Source of the DNA: an uncultured Gammaproteobacteria bacterium | GTDB lineage: Bacteria > Pseudomonadota > Gammaproteobacteria > Xanthomonadales > Xanthomonadaceae | Assembly: GCA_946885735.1 (NCBI GenBank) | Contig: CAMPGW010000111.1 | Span: 1 to 6,693 of the forward strand | Direction: 5' to 3' | DNA length: 6,693 nt | Shown: in pieces, positions 1 through 5,342 of the stretch | How the letters are laid out: the number at the start of each line of letters is the position of its first letter | How positions within the stretch are numbered: the stretch's first letter is position 1 | Made by a program: the position numbers and the translations under genes | Notes under the pieces: generated by a model | The model's database searches: none | What the model was told of the DNA's origin: nothing | The model's input: the letters and a program-made list of their open reading frames with translations, nothing else

Positions 1-1289
1 TGGATGTTCTCGACCACCACGATCGCATCGTCCACCAGGATGCCGATCGAGAAGATCAGCGCGAACAGCGACACCCGGTTCAGCGTGAAGCCCATCGCCC
101 AGGATGCGAACAGGGTCACCGCCAACGTCAGCACCACCGCGCTGCCGACCACGATCGCCTCGCGCCATCCCAGCGCGAACAGCACCAGCAGCACCACCGA
201 GCCGGTCGCGAATACGAGCTTCTGGATCAGCTTCTGCGCCTTGTCGGTGGCGGTGCGGCCGTAGTCACGCGTCACGGTGGCATGCACGCCCTCCGGGATC
301 AGCTGCCCGCGCAGGCTGTCGAGCCGCGCGGTGATCGCGCCGGTGATGTCGGCGGCGTTGCTGCCGGGCTTCTTGGCGATCGCCAGGGTCACCGCCGGTG
401 CGAGGCCGCTGGCAGGCCCATCGCGGCCGGGGGGCGCGCCGAACCAGGCGTAGCGCGTCGCCAGGTCGGCGCCGGCGCGCACCTCGGCGACATCGGACAG
501 GCGCAGCGGCCGGCCCTCGCGCAGTCCGACGACCAGGCCGGCGACGTCGTCCGCACTGGCGAGGAAGGTGCCGGCGGTGACCGGCAATGCAGCGCCGCCC
601 ACGCGCTCGCCGGCGTGGCGCACGACGTTCGCGGCCTGCAGCGCGGAGGCGAGTTCGGCGAGGGTCAGGTCGAAGGCGGCCAGCTTCGAGGGATCCAGCG
701 TCACCGCGACGACGCGGTCCGGCGCGCCGATCGTGTAGATGTCGCGCGTGCCGCCGATGCGCTTGAACTCGGCCTCCAGCGAATGCGCGACCTCCGCCAG
801 TTCGGTGGCGCCGCGGCGCGGGTCGTCGGTCCACAGTGTCACCGCCATTACCGGGACGTCGTCGATGCCCTTGGGCTTGACCAGCGGCTGGCCGACGCCG
901 AGGCCCGCGGGCATCCAGTCCTGGTTCGAATAGACCTGGTTGTAGAGGCGCACGATCGCCGGCTGGCGTTCGACGCCGACGGTGTACTCGACCGTAAGCA
1001 CCGCCATGCCGGGCCGGCTGGCGGAGTAGACGTGCTTGACGCCTTCGATCTCGGAAAGCTTCTGCTCGAGCGGCGAGCTCACCAGCTGCTCGACGTCGCG
1101 CGAACTCGCGCCCGGGAAGGGAACGAACACGTTCGCCATCGTCACGTCGATCTGTGGTTCTTCCTCGCGCGGGGTGACCAGCACGGCCACCAGTCCCAGC
1201 AGCAGGCCGAGCAGCGCCAGGATCGGCGTCAGCGGATTGGCCTGGAAGGTTGCGGCGAGGCGGCCCGAGAGGCCGAGGCGCTCAGTCAT
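1..1289 (-). CDS. RND efflux transporter permease subunit (N-terminal 429 residues, cut by the left edge)
   Basis: Inner-membrane, proton-driven pump subunit of the resistance-nodulation-division superfamily; it would form a trimer and work with the adaptor encoded just upstream. Reading leftward from the ATG at 1289-1287 the frame stays open to the window edge. Residues ~19-38 form TM1, followed by PREEEPQI and a periplasmic porter region to ~350 containing FPGASSRDVEQLV and EIEGVKHVYS, both typical of RND permeases. TM2 (~358-375), TM3 (~377-399) and TM4 (~407-425) follow. TM4 carries GILVDDAIVVVEN with adjacent Asp420 and Asp421, the proton-relay pair of the AcrB-like HAE1 group; metal-exporting CzcA/CusA proteins usually read DFGIIVDG here, so a metal substrate is less favoured. 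The start overlaps the adaptor stop by 8 bases (1282-1289), indicating translational coupling; no strong ribosome site is needed. The true substrate cannot be read from sequence. The C-terminal half lies outside the window. Confidence 0.95.
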   Translation of the reverse strand, partial: MTERLGLSGRLAATFQANPLTPILALLGLLLGLVAVLVTPREEEPQIDVTMANVFVPFPGASSRDVEQLVSSPLEQKLSEIEGVKHVYSASRPGMAVLTVEYTVGVERQPAIVRLYNQVYSNQDWMPAGLGVGQPLVKPKGIDDVPVMAVTLWTDDPRRGATELAEVAHSLEAEFKRIGGTRDIYTIGAPDRVVAVTLDPSKLAAFDLTLAELASALQAANVVRHAGERVGGAALPVTAGTFLASADDVAGLVVGLREGRPLRLSDVAEVRAGADLATRYAWFGAPPGRDGPASGLAPAVTLAIAKKPGSNAADITGAITARLDSLRGQLIPEGVHATVTRDYGRTATDKAQKLIQKLVFATGSVVLLVLFALGWREAIVVGSAVVLTLAVTLFASWAMGFTLNRVSLFALIFSIGILVDDAIVVVENI

Positions 1290-2364
1290 CGGCGCCGTCC
1301 CGGACCCGCCGTTGCGCCACCAGCGCAGCCACCGCCGCCACCGGGTCGGCGGCGACGCGCTCGCCCGCCGACAGGCCTGCCAGCACGTCCACCTGCGCGC
1401 CGGTGGCATCGCCCAGCCGGACTTGCCGCAGGACGATGCGATCGCCAGCCAGCACGTAGACGCCACTCAGCTCGCCGCGCTGCGAGACGGCGCTACGCGG
1501 GATTTTCAGCGACGCGGACGTTTCGCCGCCGGGCAGCAGGACCTTCACGGTCATGCCCGGCACCAGGCCGCTCGCAGCCTCGGGAGGCAGGACGGCGCGC
1601 ACGGTGACGCTGTGCGTGTTTGGATCGGCGGCCGGGAAGACGAACACGTCGGTCGCCTCGACGAGGCGACCGTCCTGCAATTCGAGCGTGGCCCGCGGCG
1701 CGGCGCGGATGGCGCGCGCATCGGATGCCGGCACCTCGGCGGCGACCCGCAGCGCCCCGGGCGCGTAGACCGACAGCAACGCCTGGCCCGGTGCGACCGC
1801 CTCGCCCGACTCGACCCGGCGTGCCGAAACCACGCCGGCGAACGGGGCGCGCACCGTGGTGTAGTCGGCCTGCTGCCCGGCTTGCGCCAGCTGCGCACGG
1901 GCGGCGTCACGGCGCGCGCGCGCGGCATCGCGTGCGGCGCGCGCCTCGTCGAGTTGCAGCGCCGACACGAACTGCCGCTGCGCCAGGGCGGCGACACGTG
2001 CGTACCGGGCGTCGGCCTCGACGGCGGCGGCCTGCGCCTCCTGCACCTGCGCGCGCGCTGCCGCGGCGCCGGCCTGCTGTTCGACCGCGCTCAGGCGCAA
2101 CAGCACCTGGCCCGCGCGCACCGCGTCGTTGACGTCCACCTCGACCGCGGTGACCCGCCCACCGGTCTGCGCGACCAGGTCGGCCTGCTGCACGGCCTCG
2201 ACCACGCCGTCCCAGTCACGCATCCCGGACGACGAGGGCGCGGCCACCACGAAGGTCTCGATCGCCGGGGCGGCGCGCGCGGCAGGCTCCGCCTCGCGCG
2301 AACCGCAGGCGGCCAGCGCCACGACGAGCGCCAGCAGGGCGAAAATACGTGGCAATGCGCTCAT
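1282..2364 (-). CDS. RND efflux periplasmic adaptor subunit (membrane fusion lipoprotein)
   Basis: A 360-aa periplasmic adaptor that would bridge the RND permease to an outer-membrane channel. Residues 1-20 form a lipoprotein signal peptide ending in the lipobox LAAC, so Cys20 is the likely lipidated residue. The mature chain follows the HlyD/AcrA plan: first lipoyl half-motif around 58-92 (GRVTAVEVDVNDAVRAGQ), an Ala/Arg/Gln-rich helical hairpin ~92-165, second lipoyl half ~166-200 (TTVRAPFAGVVS, typical of the family), a beta-barrel ~205-280 and a membrane-proximal part to the end. The ATG at 2364 is chosen over an in-frame ATG at 2418 because it places the signal peptide at the N-terminus and has GGGGAG about 9 bases upstream; the longer start would bury the signal and overlap the preceding gene. 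It lies 22 bp after the DUF2892 gene and overlaps the permease by 8 bases. No outer-membrane channel gene is visible. Substrate unknown. Confidence 0.94.
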   Translation of the reverse strand: MSALPRIFALLALVVALAACGSREAEPAARAAPAIETFVVAAPSSSGMRDWDGVVEAVQQADLVAQTGGRVTAVEVDVNDAVRAGQVLLRLSAVEQQAGAAAARAQVQEAQAAAVEADARYARVAALAQRQFVSALQLDEARAARDAARARRDAARAQLAQAGQQADYTTVRAPFAGVVSARRVESGEAVAPGQALLSVYAPGALRVAAEVPASDARAIRAAPRATLELQDGRLVEATDVFVFPAADPNTHSVTVRAVLPPEAASGLVPGMTVKVLLPGGETSASLKIPRSAVSQRGELSGVYVLAGDRIVLRQVRLGDATGAQVDVLAGLSAGERVAADPVAAVAALVAQRRVRDGADD

Positions 2365-2386
2365 GTCAGCGGGCTCCCCGGGGGCT

Positions 2387-2602
2387 TCAACGGAACTGGC
2401 AGCCCGCGGCCTCGCCACGGCCGATGCCGAGGCGCCGCATCAGCATCGCCGCCGGGCAGAAGCCGGTGATGCTCGACTGCAGCAGGTTGAACCCGATGAA
2501 GGCAGTCAGCAGCCACCACCAGGGGGAAACGAACTGCGTCAGCGCGACACTGAGCAGGGTCATGATGCCGGCGAAAGCAAGAACGGCGCGGTCGAGGTTC
2601 AT
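2387..2602 (-). CDS. DUF2892 (YgaP-like transmembrane domain) small membrane protein
   Basis: A 71-aa protein matching the small two-helix membrane family DUF2892, the same module found at the C-terminus of the rhodanese YgaP. It begins MNLDRAVLAFAGI; hydrophobic segments at ~6-23 and ~27-46 are joined by a short turn with SPWWW, and the signature GFCPAAMLMRRLG follows at ~47-59 with Cys49. Cys68 lies near the C-terminus. Here the domain stands alone, with no rhodanese attached. The ATG at 2602 is preceded by AGGAG that overlaps the stop of the sulfide:quinone oxidoreductase gene, so the two are likely co-translated; a longer in-frame start at 2764 would lie deep inside that gene and lacks support. 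Such proteins recur beside sulfur-handling genes, but their biochemical role is not settled; a role in sulfur or persulfide handling at the membrane is inference from context. Confidence 0.9.
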   Translation of the reverse strand: MNLDRAVLAFAGIMTLLSVALTQFVSPWWWLLTAFIGFNLLQSSITGFCPAAMLMRRLGIGRGEAAGCQFR

Positions 2603-2609
2603 CGTTTGT

Positions 2610-2616
2610 CTCCTCA
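2610..2616 (-). promoter_or_regulatory. Ribosome binding site overlapping the sqr stop codon
   Basis: On the minus strand the sequence TGAGGAG combines the TGA stop of the oxidoreductase gene (2616-2614) with a strong AGGAG Shine-Dalgarno (2614-2610) seven bases before the DUF2892 ATG. It fixes the DUF2892 start at 2602 and suggests ribosomes finishing the upstream gene help initiate the next one. Confidence 0.75.
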
Positions 2617-3912
2617 GGTGGTGTGGGACGGCGACTTGGCGTGCTTGAGCCGCTCGATGCCGAGCATGCCGAGCACGTGCTTTTCGTAGATCGGCTCGGA
2701 AGTGCCGCGCCGCATCTTGTAAAGGAAGTACTTCTCGAAGCCGACCTTGGCCAGGTGCACCCACTTGCCCTTCTTCGCCCAGGTGACGTTGCGCGGCGGG
2801 ATCTGCGGAAGGGCGACGAAGGCCACGCCGCTATCGCCCATGTCGGCCAGGCAGACCGCGTTCCAGGTGCCTTCCGCGGTGGCGGGCCGGCCGCCGAGTT
2901 CGGATTCGATGTTGCGCACGATGGTGGTGACCATCGACTCGATCATGAAGCCGGTCTTCGGCGCGCCGGTGGGCACCGGCGTCGGCTCCACGGGCGGGAT
3001 CGCCACGCAGACGCCGGCGGCGAAGATCTCCGGGTAGCGCGGGCTGCGCTGGTGGGCATCGACGATCACGAACCCGCGCGGGTTGCACAGTCCTTCCACC
3101 GCCGCCACCGCCGGCACGCCCTTGAAGGCGGGCAGCAGCATGGCGTAGGCGAAGGGCAGCAGGTAGTCCTTCTTCGGCTTGCCGTCGTCGTCGTGCTCGG
3201 TGACGGCCATCTCGCCCTCGCGCACCTGGGTCACCCGCGCGTTGGTCACCCACTTGATGTGGCGCTGGCGCAATTCGGATTCCATCAGGCCGCGCGAGTC
3301 GCCGACGCCACCCAGGCCCATGTGGCCGATGTAGGGTTCGCTGGTGACGAAGCACATCGGCACCTTGTCGCGCAGCTTGCGCTTGCGCAGGTCGGCGTCG
3401 AGGATCATGGCGAACTCGTAGGCCGGGCCGAAGCAGCTTGCGCCTTGCGCGGCGCCGATCACCACCGGACCGGGCTTGTCGAGGAAGGCCTGGTACCGGG
3501 TCCAGGCCGACAATGCGTGCGGGGTGGTGCAGATCGACTGCGTGTGCCCGGGCTCCGGGCCCATGCCCGGCACTTCATCGAAGGCCAGCTGCGGCCCGGT
3601 GCAGATCAACAGGTAGTCGTAGGGCAGGCGCTCGCCGCTGCGGGTCAGCACCTGCTTCTCGCCCGCGAGGATCTCGACGACCGGATCAGGCAGGAATCCA
3701 ATCCCCTTCCTGCCCAGGTGCTCGCCCGCGGCCAGCGTGACGTCGGCCGGGCTGCGCCAGCCCACGGCCACCCAGGGGTTGGAGGGCGTGAAGGAGAAGC
3801 GCTCGCCATCGCCGATGACCGTGATGCGATGCGCGTCGCCCAGCGTTTCGCGCAACTCGTAGGCGGCGCTCATGCCGCCGAGTCCCGCGCCCATGACGAT
3901 GATGTTGGCCAT
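2614..3912 (-). CDS. sqr: Sulfide:quinone oxidoreductase, type I (FAD flavoprotein)
   Basis: A 432-aa peripheral membrane flavoprotein predicted to oxidise sulfide to sulfane sulfur (polysulfide or a low-molecular-weight persulfide) and pass the electrons to quinone (EC 1.8.5.4). The N-terminus IIVMGAGLGGMSAAYEL is the FAD-binding Rossmann glycine motif. Blocks such as FTPSNPWVAVGW (41-52), GASCFGPAYEF (157-167), TSEPYIGHMGLGGVGDS (190-206), PAFKGVPAV (261-269), PPVEPTPVPTGAPKTG (306-321) and WNAVCLADMGD (350-360) resemble, from memory, the Acidithiobacillus ferrooxidans type I enzyme. Three cysteines sit at 128 (SICTT), 160 and 354, matching Cys128, Cys160 and Cys356 of that enzyme, so it should be active. 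The C-terminal part (~370-420, with KWVHLAKVGFEKYFLYKM) is the amphipathic membrane-attachment region. The ATG at 3912 has GGAG six bases upstream. It is the first well-supported gene after the repressor and the likely main regulatory target. Flavocytochrome c sulfide dehydrogenase is the main alternative, but the three-cysteine set and absence of a signal peptide argue against it. Confidence 0.97.
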   Translation of the reverse strand: MANIIVMGAGLGGMSAAYELRETLGDAHRITVIGDGERFSFTPSNPWVAVGWRSPADVTLAAGEHLGRKGIGFLPDPVVEILAGEKQVLTRSGERLPYDYLLICTGPQLAFDEVPGMGPEPGHTQSICTTPHALSAWTRYQAFLDKPGPVVIGAAQGASCFGPAYEFAMILDADLRKRKLRDKVPMCFVTSEPYIGHMGLGGVGDSRGLMESELRQRHIKWVTNARVTQVREGEMAVTEHDDDGKPKKDYLLPFAYAMLLPAFKGVPAVAAVEGLCNPRGFVIVDAHQRSPRYPEIFAAGVCVAIPPVEPTPVPTGAPKTGFMIESMVTTIVRNIESELGGRPATAEGTWNAVCLADMGDSGVAFVALPQIPPRNVTWAKKGKWVHLAKVGFEKYFLYKMRRGTSEPIYEKHVLGMLGIERLKHAKSPSHTT

Positions 3913-3927
3913 GCCGTGCTCCAGTGA

Positions 3928-4047
3928 TCAGGTGTGGCAGGCGCGCGCTCGCGCCGCCGTGCCGGCGGTTGCCGGCTGGACCAGTGTGGGCGCCCTGGCC
4001 GGGCGCGCCTTGACTTCCATCAAAGGCGGGAGAAGGTGCGCACTCAT
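3928..4047 (-). CDS. Possible 39-aa ORF between the repressor and sqr (hypothetical)
   Basis: Reading leftward, an ATG at 4047-4045 overlaps the repressor stop in an ATGA arrangement, and the frame runs to a TGA at 3930-3928, 15 bases before the sqr start. The peptide begins MSAHLLPPLMEVKARPARAP and ends ARARACHT; it is rich in Ala, Arg and Pro, with no hydrophobic segment and one Cys near the end. No family is recognised. The four-base coupling overlap and the neat fit into the gap favour a real gene or leader. Against it are the low-complexity composition expected from any open frame in such GC-rich DNA, and no visible Shine-Dalgarno. It may equally be untranslated spacer. Confidence 0.22.
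   Translation of the reverse strand: MSAHLLPPLMEVKARPARAPTLVQPATAGTAARARACHT
3954..4006. repeat. Two short GC-rich inverted repeats in the repressor-sqr spacer
   Basis: CCGCCG (3954-3959) and CGGCGG (3963-3968) form a 6-bp stem with a 3-base loop; GCGCCC (3990-3995) and GGGCGC (4001-4006) form a second 6-bp stem with a 5-base loop. Both would fold in the leftward mRNA between the repressor and sqr. No U-run follows, so neither is a standard intrinsic terminator. They could stabilise or separate the mRNA segments, but stems this short arise often by chance at this GC content. Confidence 0.3.
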
Positions 4048-4403
4048 GCCTGCGCGCCGTTGCCGCCGGCACGTTCCGAGCCGCAGTAGATCGCGTGCAG
4101 CGCCTGCATGATCGCGTGCACGGGACCCCGCGGCAGCGAGTAGCGCACCGAGGGACCGACCCGCCGGGTTTGCACCAGCTCGGCTTCGCGCAGGACCGCC
4201 AGGTGCTGGGACAGTGCGGACTGGCCGAGCTCGCTCTGCGCCAGCAGTTCACCGACACTGGCCTCGCCTGCCACCAGTTGGCATAGGATCAACAGGCGTT
4301 GTTCGTTGCCCATGGCCTTGAGCAGGCCGGAGGCCTCGCAGGCATGGGCCCGCATCTGCTGCAGGGCTTGGGCATCGGGTCGGGCGGCGCGTCGGGCGTT
4401 CAT
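4044..4403 (-). CDS. ArsR-family persulfide-responsive repressor (SqrR/BigR/YgaV-like)
   Basis: A 119-aa winged-helix repressor of the ArsR/SmtB family, expected to bind DNA as a dimer and let go when persulfides modify its cysteines. Residues ~29-45 (KAMGNEQRLLILCQLVAGE) are the typical dimer/early helices, ~47-75 the helix-turn-helix with recognition helix SALSQHLAVLREAELV, and ~78-90 the wing (TRRVGPSVRYSL). Cysteines lie at 22, 41 and 107. Cys41 (LLILCQL) and Cys107 (AIYCGSE) correspond to the pair that forms a polysulfide bridge in SqrR (Cys41/Cys107) and the redox pair of BigR; YgaV has the same LLILC and YC contexts. The metal-binding ELCVCDL motif of arsenite or cadmium sensors is absent. 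The ATG at 4403 is preceded by a modest AGGA about 10 bases upstream. It heads the leftward operon, so it very probably autoregulates and controls both arms through the operator at 4444-4462. The assignment to persulfide sensing is inference from the cysteines and neighbours. Confidence 0.93.
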   Translation of the reverse strand: MNARRAARPDAQALQQMRAHACEASGLLKAMGNEQRLLILCQLVAGEASVGELLAQSELGQSALSQHLAVLREAELVQTRRVGPSVRYSLPRGPVHAIMQALHAIYCGSERAGGNGAQA

Positions 4404-4427
4404 GGCGGATCCTGGGGCGATGGCGGT

Positions 4428-4455
4428 ATCATATCAGCATATTCTAATTTAGCAA
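4428..4455 (-). promoter_or_regulatory. Predicted sigma-70 promoter of the leftward repressor-sqr-RND operon
   Basis: On the minus strand, TTGCTA (4455-4450; 4 of 6 matches to TTGACA) is followed after a 16-base spacer by TATGAT (4433-4428; 5 of 6 matches to TATAAT). Transcription would begin near 4421, leaving an untranslated leader of roughly 17 bases before the repressor ATG. The region is a sharp AT-rich island in very GC-rich DNA. The -35 hexamer lies inside the predicted operator, so bound repressor would block polymerase. Confidence 0.6.
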
Positions 4456-4462
4456 GTGCTAA
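4444..4462. promoter_or_regulatory. Predicted operator for the ArsR/SqrR-like repressor
   Basis: A dyad TTAGCA-AG-TGCTAA occupies 4449-4462, with perfect 6-base arms. A second overlapping dyad CTAA-T-TTAG covers 4444-4452, so three TTAG/CTAA half-sites occur in 19 bases. The site covers the -35 of the leftward promoter and ends one base before the GAGG ribosome site of the rightward gene, a position from which one bound dimer could control both directions. AT-rich dyads of this kind are usual operators for BigR/SqrR-type regulators; the exact bases bound here are inferred. Confidence 0.6.
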
Positions 4463-4463
4463 T

Positions 4464-4467
4464 GAGG
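4464..4467 (+). promoter_or_regulatory. Ribosome binding site deciding the start of the rightward metallo-beta-lactamase gene
   Basis: GAGG at 4464-4467 lies five bases before the ATG at 4473. This selects that start over an in-frame upstream ATG at 4299 that would lie inside the divergent repressor gene. A rightward promoter is less clear: TATTCT (4440-4445) could be its -10 element but has no good -35 partner. Confidence 0.65.
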
Positions 4468-4472
4468 TTCCG

Positions 4473-5342
4473 ATGACCCACAACCCCCAGGTCGAACCCT
4501 TTTTCCATGCCGACTCCAGCACCTGGACCTACCTGGTGCATGACCCGGCGACCCGCGAGGCGGTCCTGATCGATCCCGTACTGGACTTCGACCCCAAGGC
4601 TGGCCGCACGTCCACCGATTCGGCGCAGGCGCTGCTGGACCGCGTCGACGCCCTGGGTCTGGACCTGCGCTGGGTCCTGGAGACGCATGCCCACGCCGAC
4701 CACCTGTCGGCGGGCGCCTGGCTGCGGAAGGCCGTGCCAGGCCTGCGGATCGGCATCGGCGAGGGAATCCGGGAGGTGCAGTCGACCTTCCGGCCGATCT
4801 TCAACCTCGAACCCGGCTTCGCGGTGGATGGCTCGCAGTTCGATCGCTTGTTCGCGGACGGGGAGCGCCTGGCGCTGGGCGAGCTGGAAGTGGAGGTCAT
4901 CGCCACGCCCGGCCATACCAACGACAGCGTCAGCTACCGCATTGGCGATGCCGTGTTCGTCGGCGACTCGTTGTTCATGCCGGACGGCGGCACCGCCCGC
5001 TGCGATTTTCCCGGCGGCGATGCCGGCCGCCTGTATCGCTCGATCCAGCGCCTCTACCGGTTGCCTGACGACCTCCGGGTCTACGTCTGCCACGACTACG
5101 GTCCCGGCGGTCGGCCGGTGGCCTGCCAGACCAGCATCGGCGAACAGAAGCGCGGCAACACCCACGTCCGCGAAGGCGTGGCCGAGGCCGAGTACGTGGC
5201 CGTGCGCGAGGCGCGCGACGCGACCCTGCCGATGCCCGCGCTGCTGCTGCCGGCGGTGCAGGTCAACATCCGTGCGGGCGAGCTTCCACCGCCGGCGGCG
5301 GACGGCCACCGTTACCTGACGTTGCCGCTCGACCGCTTCTGA
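4473..5342 (+). CDS. Metallo-beta-lactamase-fold persulfide dioxygenase-like protein (Blh/ETHE1 type)
   Basis: A 289-aa cytoplasmic enzyme (no signal peptide) predicted to oxidise glutathione persulfide or a similar persulfide to sulfite with O2, using a mononuclear iron. The fold's signature THAHADH provides His72, His74, Asp76 and His77; further ligand positions are His148 (TPGHT), Asp165 (VGDSLF) and His207 (CHDYG). By analogy with human ETHE1 (His79, His135, Asp154), the iron ligands would be His72, His148 and Asp165. The C-terminal part (GPGGRPVACQTSIGEQKRGN, then a PALLLPAVQVNIRAGELPPP segment at ~255-274) is typical of the longer bacterial Blh/PDO proteins and exceeds ETHE1 in length. 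There is no fused rhodanese or DUF442 domain. It is divergent from the SqrR-like repressor and shares its operator, as blh does with bigR in Xylella and Agrobacterium. Glyoxalase II is the main alternative by fold, but the context and C-terminal tail favour persulfide oxidation. Confidence 0.9.
   Translation: MTHNPQVEPFFHADSSTWTYLVHDPATREAVLIDPVLDFDPKAGRTSTDSAQALLDRVDALGLDLRWVLETHAHADHLSAGAWLRKAVPGLRIGIGEGIREVQSTFRPIFNLEPGFAVDGSQFDRLFADGERLALGELEVEVIATPGHTNDSVSYRIGDAVFVGDSLFMPDGGTARCDFPGGDAGRLYRSIQRLYRLPDDLRVYVCHDYGPGGRPVACQTSIGEQKRGNTHVREGVAEAEYVAVREARDATLPMPALLLPAVQVNIRAGELPPPAADGHRYLTLPLDRF

Noticed and set aside
1..1289. Heavy-metal (CzcA/CusA-type) efflux assignment for the permease
   Set aside because: TM4 reads GILVDDAIVVVEN with twin Asp rather than the DFGIIVDG pattern usual for metal exporters, and the nearby repressor lacks a metal-binding motif.
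282..1607. Plus-strand open frame (441 codons) over the permease and adaptor
   Set aside because: It crosses two real minus-strand genes and shows no domain; the permease itself is open to the edge on the other strand.
2365..2418. 18-residue N-terminal extension of the RND adaptor
   Set aside because: It would place residues before a clear lipoprotein signal peptide and overlap the DUF2892 gene; the ATG at 2364 has a good ribosome site.
1036..2469. Plus-strand open frame (477 codons) over the adaptor
   Set aside because: It spans three minus-strand genes and its product is Arg/Gly/His-rich without motifs.
2623..3927. Long plus-strand open frame (434 codons) opposite sqr
   Set aside because: It is antisense to a gene with clear family motifs throughout; its product is His/Arg/Gly/Ala-rich with no recognisable domain, as expected for the mirror frame of a GC-rich gene.
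4299..4472. N-terminal extension of the metallo-beta-lactamase protein from an upstream ATG
   Set aside because: The extra 58 residues would be read through the repressor gene and the operator, and the ATG at 4473 has its own GAGG site.
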